64,000 bases of DNA from Streptacidiphilus sp. 4-A2 (GCA_014284505.1 JAAFYY010000001.1:6621845-6685844), one strand, 5' to 3'; shown: positions 38,348 to 51,034, numbered from the stretch's first letter. Program-made: numbers and translations. The notes: generated by a model from the letters alone, not told the origin.

Positions 38348-39423
38348 ATGCTGAAGATCCGCGCCATCCTGGCGTGCTCGTCGTCGCTACCGCGCTGATC
38401 TTCGGCGTCGGCGCCCCCGCGACGCAGGCGCCGCGCGCCAGTCGATCCGCATCAACGGCATCGACCTCCACGGCGGAATGATGTACCAGGCAGGCGGCCG
38501 CTACTACCTCGTCGGCGAGGAGTACGCGTGCGGATTCCGCTGGTACCACCCGTCTCCTGGTGCGGTTTCGGGTGTCCGTCGCCGGCAAGCCCACGGGGCC
38601 CTGGTCCACGCCGAAGCTGCTGTTCCCGACGGACGAGACCAACCCCTACACCGGCCGTACCTTTGACGCCGACTGCGGCACGATCAATGCCCACGGCTGT
38701 TTCGAGCCACGCATGATCAAGCGTCCCGACGGCGCGTGGCTGCTCTGGTTCGACGAGGTCAACGGCCAGACGTCAGCCACCACCAGCTCGATCTTCGCCT
38801 TCGGCTGCAACGGACCAGCAGGCCCCTGCGGGACCACCGCGGGCACCCGCACGGCTTCATCCACAAGCCGGACCTCCACCAGTGCAACGGAACCAACGGA
38901 AGCGTCGCGCTCGGCGTGGACTCCACCGGCCCGGTGCTGTTCTGCAGCACCACCACACCATGTCCGAGGAACGCCTGGACAGCAGCTGGACCACCGGCAC
39001 CAATGCCGGAACGGTCGCGCTCGGCCACGGCCTGCCCGGAGAAGGCGAAGGCGTGTACCAGGACCCGCCAGCGGCACCTGGATCCTCACCTACTCCGACC
39101 AGCCGTGCGGCTACTGCACCGGCACCAGCACGTCCTACGCCACAGCCACCTCCCTCATGGGCCCGTGGACCACTCCCGACAACCACGGTCAGGGCGGCTG
39201 GCCGGCGGACGCCCGCCGCAAGGTCTCCGCCAGCACCTGCGGTGGCCAGACCAACACCATCTCCGTCATCAACGGCCAGGCATACCAGGGCATCGACCTG
39301 TGGACCGGCTCGAACAACGAGGCCAAGGGGAACCTGGACTTCGTGCCGCTCACCTACACACCCACCGACGGATCGGCGGGCGACGGCCGCATCTGGACCC
39401 CACCGCTCACCCTCACCTGCTGA
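38348..39423 (+). CDS. Secreted GH43-like beta-propeller protein (at least five indels)
   Basis: Signal peptide MLKIRAILA and VLVVATALIFGVG. The mature part reads IRINGIDLHGGMMYQAGGRYYLVGEEY, GPWSTPKLLFPTDE, RMIKRPDGAWLLWFDEV, TWILTYSDQPCGYCTGTSTS and ISVINGQAYQGIDLWTGSN. This order (GGxYYLVGEEY, phosphate-like GPW, R-P-K-V-type line, YSDQPCGY) is that of family 43 glycosidases and their relatives with a five-bladed propeller. Frame changes near 38,385, 38,440, 38,560, 38,850, 38,960 and 39,065. About 358 residues. Substrate unknown. Confidence 0.65.
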
Positions 39424-39479
39424 CCCGCACCTGACCGGGGCGGCCGCCCGGCCCGGGGTCCGGAGGACGGTGTGTCCTA

Positions 39480-42067
<2,588 letters not shown>

Positions 42068-42227
42068 TCCCGCGTCTGCAAATGAGATGGCTTCACCGTA
42101 CCGAGCCGCGGACCGGCTTGGCCAGAGCGTCCGCCCGCAGCGGAACCCGGTCTGTCGGTGCGGCGGAGTATCGTCCGGTCCGACGCGGTTCCACCGCGGC
42201 TCCGGTACGGCGAGGGGGGTCGGCGAG

Positions 42228-42428
42228 ATGGTCGGCAGCACAGGTCGGGTCACCGGGACGGTCGGCCCCGGGCTGGTGGGCGAGGTCCTGGTCCCGGTAC
42301 GCGGCGGGACAGAGGCGTTCCTCGCGTATCCGGCGGTGCCGGGGGAGCGGATAGCCACCGGCTCGATCGTGGTGGTGCAGGAGTACCACCCGCCGCGCAC
42401 CGTCTTCGTGGCCCTGCTGCTGGGGTGA
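42228..42428 (+). CDS. NfeD-like OB-fold protein
   Basis: 66 residues: GRVTGTVGPGLVGEVLVPVR, EAFLAYPAVPGERIATGSIV and VVQEYHPPRTVFVALL. This five-strand pattern is the soluble OB domain of NfeD proteins, here without membrane helices. NfeD proteins act with SPFH/flotillin proteins, and a flotillin gene follows 229 bases downstream on the same strand. The ATG is chosen because the OB fold begins at once. Partner role is known for the family. Confidence 0.65.
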   Translation: MVGSTGRVTGTVGPGLVGEVLVPVRGGTEAFLAYPAVPGERIATGSIVVVQEYHPPRTVFVALLLG

Positions 42429-42657
42429 CCGGGCGGCGCGACCCCGGCGGGCGTGACCGGGCCGGCCCGACCCGGCGGGCGCGATCCGCCCGGTTAGGGC
42501 CGGTTCGCACCGCGGCCCGAACGGGTTCGGCAGCAATCGGGTACCCCGCCTTCCGCCCCGGGGGGCAGCGGGTGCACACTTCCGATCGGCCGCCCATCAG
42601 CCCGCGCAATCCTGCACAAACGCGCAGCCACGGGCAGGGCGGAGCCGAAGGGGGAAT

Positions 42658-44173
42658 GTGCCGATGTTCATCGGCGTAGTGGCGGGCGCTGTCGTCTGCG
42701 TCCTGATCATTCTTATCGTTCTGTTCAAGCTCATGTGGCGGGTCGCCGAGCCCAACGAGGCGTTGGTGATCTCCGGCTCCAAGCACCGGACCGCGGGTGT
42801 CGACGACGGGCTCGGCTTCCGGATCGTCACCGGCCGCGGCACCCTGGTCACCCCGGGGCTGCAGGTGGTCCGCAAGCTGTCGCTGGACCTCAACGAGGCC
42901 GACCTCGATGTCGAGTGCGTGACCAGCCAGGGCATCCCGGTGCGGGTCAAGGGCGTGGTGATCTTCAAGGTCGGCGACGACCACGCGTCGATCGCCAATG
43001 CCGCACGCCGCTTCCTGGACCAGCAGAAGATGATGGGCAGCCGGGTCCACAACGTGTTCGCCGGTCACCTGCGCTCCATCGTCGGCAGCCTGACCGTCGA
43101 GGACATGATCCGCGACCGGGAGCGGCTCACCGGGGAGACCCGCGCGGCCTCCGGGTCGGAGATGGAGAAGCTGGGTCTGATCATCGACTCGCTGCAGATC
43201 CAGGAGATCCTCGACCCGACCGGATACATCAAGAACCTGGCCGCGCCGCATGCCGCGGCGGTGCACCGGGACGCCCGGATCGCCCAGGCCGAGGCCGACC
43301 GGGCCGCGACCCAGGCCGAGCAGGAGGCCGCCGCCCGCAAGGCGGAGTCCACCCGCAACAGCGAGATCCTCCAGTCCGGCTACCGGGCCGAGATGGAGAA
43401 AGCCAACGCCGAGGCGCTGCAGGCCGGTCCGCTGGCCGAGGCAGCCGCCCGGCAGGAGGTCGTGGTCCAGGAGACCAAGGTCGCCGAGCTGGAGGCGATG
43501 CGCCGCGAGCAGCAGCTGCAGATCGACGTGCGCAAGCCCGCCGACCGCCGCCTACCAGACCCGTACCGTGGCCGAGGCCGAGCGCGACGCCCGGATCTCC
43601 GCGGCCCAGGCGCAGGCTCAGGAGACCGAGCTGCGGGCGGTGGCCGAGGCGAACCGGGTGAAGATCGCGGCCCTGGCGGCCGCCGAGGCGACCAAGGCGC
43701 ATGCCCAGGCCGCCTCCGGTGAGATGCGCGCGACCGGTGAGGCCGAGGCGGCCGCTGCCCGGGCGCGTGGTCTGGCCGAGGCCGAGGCGGTGGAGGCCCG
43801 CGGTCTGGCCGAGGCGGCGTCGGCGCGGGCCCTGGGTCTGGCCGAGGCCGAGGCAATCAAGGCGCGCGCGGCCGCCCTGGCGGAGAACCAGGAAGCGGTG
43901 GTGGCCCAGCAACTGGCCGAGAACTGGCCGCAGATCGTCCAGGCGGGCGCCTCCGCCTTCAGCAATGTCGAGCACATGGTGCTGCTCAACGGCGCGGAGG
44001 GGATGGGCGAGATGTTCGCCAAGGCGCTGACCATGGGCGGCACCGGCCTCGGCCTGGCCCGGCAGCTGCTGAACCAGATGAAGGAGGAGCCCTCGGCCGC
44101 GGCACTGCCGAAGCCGTCGGAGCCGCTGAAGTCGCAGCAGATCCCGGTGCAGGCGGACGAGTCGGCGAACTGA
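42658..44173 (+). CDS. Flotillin-like SPFH protein (one indel)
   Basis: About 505 residues. A single membrane helix (GVVAGAVVCVLIILIVLFKL), the SPFH domain (WRVAEPNEALVISGSKH to about residue 190), then a long Ala/Glu coiled coil with repeated AEAEA words. The C-terminus is ENWPQIVQAGASAFSNVEHM. One frame change near 43,545. Flotillins build membrane microdomains and scaffolds for transport and signalling. The start is GTG 42658 after AGGGGG; ATG 42664 is possible. It follows the NfeD-like gene. Confidence 0.9.
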
Positions 44174-44190
44174 CCGTCCCCGGAAACCGA

Positions 44191-44227
44191 CGGAGCGCCC
44201 GTACCCTCACCGGGTACGGGCGCTCCG
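44191..44227. terminator. Bidirectional terminator after the flotillin gene
   Basis: Perfect 16-base stem: CGGAGCGCCCGTACCC and GGGTACGGGCGCTCCG with a 5-base loop. It lies between the convergent flotillin and DUF5326 genes. Confidence 0.85.
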
Positions 44228-44241
44228 CGTTCTCCGCTCCG

Positions 44242-44448
44242 TCAGCGCGATGCCTTCTTCACCAGGATGACCAGTGCTCCCAGAGCCACGATCACCATGA
44301 CCCGCAGCACCCAGCCGAAGAGGAACGACACCAGTCCGAAGACCGCGCCCAGGATGGTCGAGACGACGACCCACACGACGATCAGCGCGATGATGGGAAC
44401 CACGATGTGCCGCACCCAGCCGGGCAGCGTCTTCCAGATCTCGGTCAT
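44242..44448 (-). CDS. DUF5326-like small membrane protein
   Basis: 68 residues with two hydrophobic stretches: VVPIIALIVVWVVVSTILGA and LFGWVLRVMVIVALGALVIL. The start MTEIWKTLPGWVRHIVV and the basic end VKKASR fit the streptomycete DUF5326 family, of unknown function. The start at 44448 is preferred over an earlier ATG that would add a hydrophilic stretch. Intact. Confidence 0.7.
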   Translation of the reverse strand: MTEIWKTLPGWVRHIVVPIIALIVVWVVVSTILGAVFGLVSFLFGWVLRVMVIVALGALVILVKKASR

Positions 44449-44656
44449 GATGTCCGTCCTCCCCGCGGGTGTCCCGGGGCCTCGGGGCCACCGGGCCCGC
44501 TGTTTGTTCCTGACATCTCGATCGTACGACCGCCGCCTGACGGTGGAGAGGGGTGTCACCCCTGAGATACCCCGGATAGGACCCTGAGCGGCCTACCTGG
44601 GGGCAGCCCCGGGACCGCCCGGCGGGGGCCCGCCGCAGCCCGGAGCGGCAGGCAGC

Positions 44657-45330
44657 TCAGACCGGCCAGGTCTCGCCGCGCCAGGCGGCGTCCCAGAACA
44701 TCCACTCGTAGCGTGCGGTCACCGCGAAGTGCTTTGCGGCGCGCAGCCGTTCGGCTTCGGAGAGCTCCTCGCCGATCCGGTCGGTCAGCTCCAGCACCCG
44801 GCGCACCACGGCCTGGAAGCCCTCGTCCGCGTAGGCCGCGATCCAGCGCGCGTACAGCGGGTCGGGGGAGGACTCGGCCAGCAGCGCCTCGCCGACCCGG
44901 GCGTAGATCCAGTAGCAGGGCAGCACCGCCGCCAACCCCTCGGCGAAGGAGCCGGAGTGGACGGTGGCCAGCAGATAGCTGGTGTAGGCGCGCGTGGTCG
45001 GCAGCACGCCGTCGATGTCCTGCGACGCGCCCCGGCGGACAAGGATCCCCCGGCCGGGCCGAGTTCGGCCATTCGGCCTCTCGCGGCGAGCGCGCCGACC
45101 GCGTCCGAGGCGAAGGCCCTGACGTCGTCCTCGGTCGGGGCCTTGGCCGCGCAGACCGCGAGCGCGCGGGCGTAGTCACGCAGGTAGTAGGAGTCCTGGA
45201 CGACGAAGTGGCGGAAGGCCGCGTGCGGCAGGGTGCCGTCGGTGAGGCCGCGCAGGAAGGGGTGTTCCAGGATGCGGCGGTAGACCTCGTCGCCGGCGTC
45301 CCAGAGCTGCTCACGGAAGGAGGTGGTCAT
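44657..45330 (-). CDS. tenA: TenA-type aminopyrimidine aminohydrolase (indels)
   Basis: About 225 residues, all-helical TenA/thiaminase II fold: LRGLTDGTLPHAAFRHFVVQ, DSYYLRDYARAL, SGSFAEGLAAVLPCYWIYAR with the catalytic Cys, and YEWMFWDAAWRGETW with the conserved Glu at the C-terminus. Two frame changes near 45,010-45,090. TenA salvages the pyrimidine of degraded thiamine, which fits the nearby thiC. It is 7 bases after the cupin gene, so cotranscribed. Confidence 0.87.
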
Positions 45331-45337
45331 GATCGGG

Positions 45338-45655
45338 TCAGCGCTCCGGGGGCGAGAAGACGACAAGGACCCGCAGGTCCTCGCTGATGTGGTGGAACCT
45401 GTGGGTCACCCCGGCAGGCACATAGACCACGCTGCCGCGGCCGACGGTGCTGGTGTCCTCGCCCACGGTGATCGACGCCCGCCCGCTGACCACCAGGTAG
45501 ACCTCGTCCTGCGCGTGCGGCTGCTGCGGATCCTGGCTGCCCGCGTCCAGGGCGTACAGGCCGACGGACATATTGCGCTCGTTGAGGAAGCGCAGATAGG
45601 CCCCTTCGTTGGCGGCGCGCTCGGCGTCCAGGTCGTCCAGCCGGAATACCTGCAT
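45338..45655 (-). CDS. Cupin-domain protein
   Basis: 105 residues. Cupin motif 1 is DPQQPHAQDEVYLVVSGRAS (His, Glu) and motif 2 is VYVPAGVTHRFHHIS, so a metal-binding barrel is complete. I chose ATG 45655 because AGGGAG lies 8 bases before it; a GTG at 45664 is too close to that site. The pairing with tenA suggests a role linked to thiamine or its fragments, but the substrate is unknown. Confidence 0.8.
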   Translation of the reverse strand: MQVFRLDDLDAERAANEGAYLRFLNERNMSVGLYALDAGSQDPQQPHAQDEVYLVVSGRASITVGEDTSTVGRGSVVYVPAGVTHRFHHISEDLRVLVVFSPPER

Positions 45656-45779
45656 CGGACTCACTCCCTGTGGTCGTTTTCCCGTATTGAACCAGGCCCT
45701 TTGAATCAGCCCGGTAACAAGGGGCCAACTGAGGGCCGCTGATACTTCCGCCGGCCCCGCGGCCTGCGACGATCACAGC

Positions 45780-46157
45780 ATGCTTCGTTTCGTCGGCAAG
45801 ACCCTGATCAACGCGGTGGCCATCTGGGTCGCCGCCTGGATCGTCAAAGGCATCAACCTCACCGCGGGTGACTGGCAGCACAAGGCACTCACCGTGGTGC
45901 TGGTTGCGCTGGTCTTCGGCGTGGTGAACTTCGCCATCAAGCCGATCGTCAAACTGTTCTCGCTGCCGCTGTTCGTGCTGACCCTCGGGCTGATCACCTT
46001 TGTGATCAACGCGCTGATGCTCTGGCTCACCTCCTGGGCGTCCGGCAGGCTCAGCCTCGACTTCCACGTCAACGGCTTCGGACCGGCCCTGCTCGGCTCG
46101 CTGATCATCAGCATCGTCGCCTGGGCCCTGCACCTCGCCTTCCCCGACGAGAAGTAG
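45780..46157 (+). CDS. Phage-holin-family-4-like membrane protein
   Basis: 125 residues, four membrane helices (NAVAIWVAAWIVKGINL, LTVVLVALVFGVVNFAI, PLFVLTLGLITFVINALMLW, GSLIISIVAWALHLAF) with the conserved KPIVKLFSLPLFVLTLGL core. Members of PF04020 are widespread in bacteria and rarely from phage; their role is unknown. Intact. Confidence 0.87.
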   Translation: MLRFVGKTLINAVAIWVAAWIVKGINLTAGDWQHKALTVVLVALVFGVVNFAIKPIVKLFSLPLFVLTLGLITFVINALMLWLTSWASGRLSLDFHVNGFGPALLGSLIISIVAWALHLAFPDEK

Positions 46158-46272
46158 TCACCCCCCCGGGCACAGCCGACGCGACGGCCGGGCGCACCCC
46201 GCACCCGGTACGCGTTTCACCGGTGGCCCCACGCGGCACACTCCATGCAAGCACGATGCACGGAGGAAGCCC

Positions 46273-46786
46273 ATGGGTCCTGCTGACCGCCCTGTGGTCA
46301 AGCGCACCGCGCGCGCGATCCTGCTCGACAGCACGCCGGACGGCACCGAGATCATCCTGACAAGCGAACCAAGCCGGGGCACCCGCCCTACTGGATCACC
46401 CCCGGCGGCGGGGTCGAACCGACCGACCTCAGCGTCGTCGACGGGCTGCACCGGGAGCTCTCCGAGGAACTGGGCGGCAAGGCGACGGCACTGGTCCCCG
46501 CCTTCGTCGACACCGTCTCGCACACCCACCACGAGAACGGCGACCCGATCCACCCGCACGGGGTCAAGGTCCAGCACTTCTTCGTCTGCCGGCTGGAGTC
46601 GATGGACCTGTCGCAGCGCCACGGCCCCGAGGTGGACGAGCCCAACGGCGAGTACGAGGTGGTCCGGCTGCCGTTCACCGCGAGGGCGTGACCTCGGTCA
46701 ATGTGGTGCCGCCGTCCCTGCGGGCCTATCTGGCGGCGAACATCGAGGGCGTGCGCGCACTGCTGGCGGACGACCTCGGCTGCTGA
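46273..46786 (+). CDS. NUDIX hydrolase (two indels)
   Basis: Start MGPADRPVVKRTARAILLDS preceded by GGAGGA. The NUDIX box is GGGVEPTDLSVVDGLHREL then SEELGG, with the two conserved Glu. VPAFVDTVSHTHHENGDPIH and VKVQHFFVCRLESMD follow. Frame changes near 46,367 and 46,690. About 171 residues. These enzymes cleave nucleoside diphosphates linked to another group; the substrate is unknown. Confidence 0.82.
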
Positions 46787-46865
46787 TCCGCCGGGCGGCG
46801 GCGCCGGGTCCGGCCTCCGGATCCGGCCCCGGCCCGGTTCGGGCTCGGGCTCGGGCTCGGGCTCG

Positions 46866-48591
46866 TCAGGCCGGTGCCTCCTCCCCAGGTCGTGCCGGAT
46901 CCGCTCCTCGGCGACCCCGACCGCGTACAGCGCCCGGACCCCGCGCCGCACCATCGCGGGCGGACCGCTGACAAACGCCTCATAGCCCTCCCAGCGCCCT
47001 TCGGCGGCGACCACATCGGGCAGTGAGCCGCGCAGCCCCCCGGTCGGCCCCTCCAGCACGGTGGTCCGCACGGTCAGCCAGGAGTGACGTTTCGCCAGCT
47101 CAGTGAGCGTCTCCAGGGCATAGAGGTCGGATTCGCGGCGCGCGCCGTAGAAGACCTGCACCGGATGCCGCTGCCGCACCGGCTGGGCCGCCGCCTCCTG
47201 CACCAGCGCCAGGATCGGCGCGATACCGGTGCCGCCGCCGACCATCAGCAGCGGGGCCGAGCCCGGCGAGGGCAGCACCATCCGCCCGGCGGGCGGCCCG
47301 AGCCGCAGCACGTCCCCCGGGTTGGTCCGGCGGACCAGGGCGTTACTGACCCAGCCCGCCGGCACCGCCTTCACCTGGAAGGACAGCAGGCCGTCCGGAC
47401 GCGGCGCGTTGGCCGGCGAGTAGGGGCGCCAGACCCGCGGCCACATCGGCACCTCCACCGTGGTGTACTGACCGGCCCGGTACGGGTACGGGTGGTCGGT
47501 GCGGACGGTGACCTGCGAGACCTCGCCGGTCAGCGGCGCCACCGAGAGCACCTCGGCCTGCCACCAGGGCGGCGCGGCCGTCGCGTCGCGCGCGGCGGCG
47601 TCGATCATCAGCTGCGAGACCGTGGCATAGACCCGGCCCCAGGCCGCCTCGGCGTGCCGGTTCCAGGAGGCCCCGCCGAACTTCGCCAGCGCGGCCAGCA
47701 GCGCCGCCCCGACCGGGGGTAGTGCTCGTCGCGCACCCCGTACTTGCGGTGCCCCCGGGCCAGCGGCTCGACCAGCTCGGTCAGCGCGACCGGGTCGTCG
47801 GCCACCCGGGCGGCCGCCAGCAGCGCCCGGAACAGCCGGTCCCGCTGGAGGTCCATCGCCGCCGGGAACAGCGACCGCAGCTCGGGGCTGTGGACGAAGA
47901 GCACCGCGTAGAAGTGGGCCACCGCACGGTCCGCGACCGGCTCGACGGCCGCCAGGCTGCGCCGGACCAGCTCCAGATCGGACTCGGTGTTCCTGGCCCG
48001 GCCCGCCAGCGGGAGCACCGCGACCGCGGTCTGCGGATCCAGCAGCGGCGGCAGCGGCGGGAAGGCCGACCCGGCCGACGGCCGGGCCTCGGGCCGGCCC
48101 TGGGCGGCGGCCGGCTCGGCCGGGGCGGTCGGCGCGGAACTGCTCGCCTGGCCGGGCTGGGCCCAGGCGCGGGTCCAGGCGTCGCCGGGCCCCACCCAGT
48201 TCAGCCCCGGGGCGTCGGTGATCATCGGGGTGTAGACCTGGCGTACCGGCAGCGGCAGGTGGTCCGGCAGCGGCGGGACGACCATGCCGGGCGGCAGCGC
48301 CGCGGCGAAGGGCGGTGCCGGCTCGGCCGGGGCCAGGACCGGCCCCCGGCCGCCGTCGCCGGCCACGGCCCGGCCCGGACCGGACTGTGCTCCGCTGCCC
48401 TGGTCCGGTTCCGGCGTCAGGCCCGGCGGGACGAACCCGCTGCCGAGCGCCGCATCCGCGTCAGGCGCGGTATCCGCGGCATCGGCGTCAAGGCCGGTGC
48501 CGGGCTCCGGCGGCAGCTCGGGCAGCTCGGCCGTCCCCTGCCGACCACCGGGTGATCGGCCATATCGATTGAGAGCGCTTCCGATAGACAC
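46866..48591 (-). CDS. Globin fused to FAD/NAD reductase, with long Pro-rich N-terminus (flavohaemoglobin-like)
   Basis: About 575 residues. The first 170 are Pro/Ala/Gly-rich (no known domain). A globin domain follows (VRRSLAAVEPVADRAVAHFY, proximal His region RKYGVRDEHYPPVGAALL), then FAD and NAD parts: RAGQYTTVEVP, WRPYSPANAP, LLMVGGGTGIAPILALVQ, FYGARRESDLY. The link between globin and reductase breaks frame near 47,720. The literal end runs far past; one base change near 46,885 gives the natural end HDLGEEAPA. Flavohaemoglobins detoxify nitric oxide or reduce oxygen. GTG start at 48591. Confidence 0.82.
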
Positions 48592-48777
48592 GTTTCGGCG
48601 TCGTCTCCCGTCGTATCAGCACACAGTGCTCCTTATCGCCCAGCAGCGTGACACGCGGAACTGTCCGATCGGACTAATAAGACGAAGAGCAGGGCGCGCC
48701 TGGCGCCAAGGCGCTACCGTGCACGCTCCGCGCACAACCCCGCCATCGAACGCACCCCTGGCCCGCACATTCCGGGC

Positions 48778-49110
48778 TCACTCCAGCGGGCCGAGCTCCT
48801 GCATCAGCCGCCGCTTGGGACGCGCCCCCACCAGCGACTTCACCGGCTCGCCGGCCCGGAACAGCATCAGCGTCGGCATGGAGAGCACGCCGTACGCGGC
48901 CTGGGAGCGCGGATTGCTGTCCACATCCAGGGTGACCACTTTCAGCCGACCCTGCTGCTCCTGCGCGACCTCCGCCAGCACCGGGCCGATCATCCGGCAG
49001 GGCGGGCACCAGTCGGCGGTGAAGTCCACCAGTACCGGCCCCTCCGCCGCCAGCACCTCGGCCGCGAAGGTCTCGTCCGTCACCGCGAGCACGCCCTCGA
49101 TCCGGGCCAT
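48778..49110 (-). CDS. Thioredoxin with WCPPC active site
   Basis: 110 residues: VLVDFTADWCPPCRMIGPVL, VVTLDVDSNPRSQAAYGVLS, and the cis-Pro loop MPTLMLFRAGEP. The active site has Pro in place of the usual Gly in WCGPC, which is known from some actinobacterial thioredoxins and makes the protein more reducing or more specific. It lies 99 bases downstream of the MerR gene on the same strand. Intact. Confidence 0.9.
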   Translation of the reverse strand: MARIEGVLAVTDETFAAEVLAAEGPVLVDFTADWCPPCRMIGPVLAEVAQEQQGRLKVVTLDVDSNPRSQAAYGVLSMPTLMLFRAGEPVKSLVGARPKRRLMQELGPLE

Positions 49111-49209
49111 CTGCCACTCCCTCCAGTGATTCCAGTGATCCCTGCCATCCCGGTGATACGGGCTGCTCCAGTGACCACTGCTATCGGTGTCATTACTGTC
49201 GTCCCACGG

Positions 49210-49620
49210 TCAGGCACCACCGGCCCCGGTCAGCTCGCAGACCGGCGGCTCCGGCCGCTCCGCCTGCGCGTCCAACCGGGCCCGCGCCAGCTGCGCGTCG
49301 ACCTGCGCCCGCACGGTCTGCAAGCGCTCGATGCACTCGTCGAGCTCGGCCAGCTTGCGCCGGTAGACCTCGATCGAGGCCGGGCAGGAGTCGCCGGAGG
49401 GATGTCCGGCCCGCAGGCAGTCGACAAACGGCCGGGTCTCCTCCAGCTCGAAGCCGAAGTCCTGGAGCAGCCGGATCTGCCGCAGCAGCCGCAGGTCGTC
49501 CTCACCGTAGGTGCGGTGACCGCTGCCGTTCCGGCCTGCGGTCAGCAGCCCCCGCGATTCGTAGTACCGCAGTGCGCGCGTGGTGGTGCCAGCGCGCTCC
49601 GCGAGTTCGCCGATCCGCAT
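49210..49620 (-). CDS. MerR-family regulator
   Basis: 136 residues: HTH MRIGELAERAGTTTRALRYY then ESRGLL, wing GSGHRTYGEDDLRLL, and a coiled coil. Cys residues in RPFVDCLRAGHPSGDSC and PPVCELTG might bind metal or sense redox. The effector is unknown. The ATG is at 49620; the operator-like palindrome lies 44-59 bases upstream. It forms an apparent operon with the thioredoxin gene. Confidence 0.9.
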   Translation of the reverse strand: MRIGELAERAGTTTRALRYYESRGLLTAGRNGSGHRTYGEDDLRLLRQIRLLQDFGFELEETRPFVDCLRAGHPSGDSCPASIEVYRRKLAELDECIERLQTVRAQVDAQLARARLDAQAERPEPPVCELTGAGGA

Positions 49621-49663
49621 CCCGGGTGTCCCTCCGCCGTGTGGGTGGTGCCGACGCTAGACC

Positions 49664-49679
49664 TTGACGCCGACGTCAA
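49664..49679. promoter_or_regulatory. MerR-type operator TTGACG-CCGA-CGTCAA
   Basis: Perfect 6-base inverted repeat in the gap between the MerR gene (minus) and the ene-reductase gene (plus). The left arm can serve as a -35 box for the plus strand and the right arm, read on the other strand, as the -35 for the MerR gene, as usual for MerR operators. Confidence 0.65.
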
Positions 49680-49785
49680 TGCCAGTCTGCCAAGCGGACC
49701 GGGGCAGAACACATGCAGTTGCAATTATTTCCCACGCTGCCTAATCTGAAGGCCGCAGCAGACCCCTCTCCCCGACGAGGCCACC

Positions 49786-50880
49786 ATGAGCATCCTGTTC
49801 GAGCCGCTGACCCTGCGTGGGCTGACCTTCCCCAACCGCGTGTGGATGGCGCCGATGTGCCAGTACTCGGCCGCCTCCGAAGGGCCGGAGACAGGTGCTC
49901 CCAACGACTGGCACTTCCAGCACCTCGCCTCCCGGGCCGTCGGCGGCGCCGGGCTGATCCTCACCGAGGCCACCGCCGTCAGCCCGGAGGGCCGGATCAG
50001 CCCCGCCGACCTCGGTATCTGGAACGACGAGCAGGCCGAGGCCTTCCGCCGGATCACCGACTTCATCACCACCCAGGGCGCGGTGCCCGGGATCCAGCTC
50101 GCCCACGCCGGGCGCAAGGCCTCGACCGCCACCCCCTGGGCCGGTGGCACCGCCCTCGGCGCGGAGGCCGGGGGCTGGACCACGGTGGCCCCGAGCGCAC
50201 TGGCGTTCAGCGAGAAGTCCCCGGTGCCGGCCGAGCTGACGACCGAGGAGATAGCGGCGATCGTCCAGCAGTTCGCCGACGCGGCCCGCCGGGCCCTGGC
50301 CGCCGGCTTCAAGGTGGCCGAGGTGCACGGCGCGCACGGCTACCTGGTGCACGAGTTCCTCTCCCCCTACTCCAACACCCGCACCGACGCCTACGGCGGC
50401 TCGCCGGAGAACCGGATGCGCTTCGCCCTGGAGGTTGTCGACGCGGTCCGCGCCGTCTGGCCGGACGACCTTCCGGTGTTCTTCCGCACCTCCGCCACCG
50501 ACTGGCTCGCGGGCGACACCAGCGACGAGCGCAACGGCTGGACCGGCGCCGACACCGTCACCCTTGCCAAGGAACTGCTGGCGCACGGCGTCGACCTGCT
50601 CGACGTCTCCACCGGCGGCAATGTCCCGGACGCCGCCATCCCGGTCGCCGCCGGCTACCAGGTCCGCTTCGCCTCCGCGGTCCGCGAGCAGACCGGCCTG
50701 GCCACCGCCGCGGTCGGGCTGATCACCGCGCCGCAGCAGGCCGAGGACATCCTCGCCGACGGCCACGCGGACGCGGTGCTGCTCGGCCGCCAGCTGCTCC
50801 GGGAGCCCTACTGGCCGCGCCACGCCGCCCAGGAGCTCGGCGCCACCGTGCCCGCGGCCGCGCAGTACGCCCGCGCCTGA
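49786..50880 (+). CDS. Old-yellow-enzyme family NADH:flavin oxidoreductase (YqjM-like)
   Basis: 364 residues, intact. FMN barrel: RVWMAPMCQYSA with the redox-tuning Cys, LILTEATAVSPEGRIS, QLAHAGRKAST, EVHGAHGYLVHEFLSP (His pair), YGGSPENRMRF and the end DAVLLGRQLLREPYWP. This is the thermophilic-like ene-reductase class that reduces activated double bonds. Divergent from the MerR gene, whose operator lies between them. Confidence 0.93.
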   Translation: MSILFEPLTLRGLTFPNRVWMAPMCQYSAASEGPETGAPNDWHFQHLASRAVGGAGLILTEATAVSPEGRISPADLGIWNDEQAEAFRRITDFITTQGAVPGIQLAHAGRKASTATPWAGGTALGAEAGGWTTVAPSALAFSEKSPVPAELTTEEIAAIVQQFADAARRALAAGFKVAEVHGAHGYLVHEFLSPYSNTRTDAYGGSPENRMRFALEVVDAVRAVWPDDLPVFFRTSATDWLAGDTSDERNGWTGADTVTLAKELLAHGVDLLDVSTGGNVPDAAIPVAAGYQVRFASAVREQTGLATAAVGLITAPQQAEDILADGHADAVLLGRQLLREPYWPRHAAQELGATVPAAAQYARA

Positions 50881-50951
50881 ACGCCCCGACCGTCCCGAAC
50901 GTCCCGACAGACCCGACCGTCCCGGACCCACCGCCGGTCACCTCGCATCCA

Positions 50952-50990
50952 AGGCCTGAACCCCCGGTACGACACCGGGGGTTCGGGCCT
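50952..50990 (+). terminator. Terminator after the ene-reductase gene
   Basis: Perfect 11-base stem, arms GAACCCCCGGT and ACCGGGGGTTC, with 5-base loop, extended by an outer GGCC/GGCC pair. It lies 72 bases after the stop. Confidence 0.75.
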
Positions 50991-51034
50991 TCGACGCAAT
51001 CAGCTGGGTGACATTCCGTCCCACTCCTGAGATT

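Noticed and set aside
45780-46157. Prophage remnant based on the holin-like gene
   Set aside because: PF04020 proteins are common housekeeping membrane proteins and no phage genes lie nearby.
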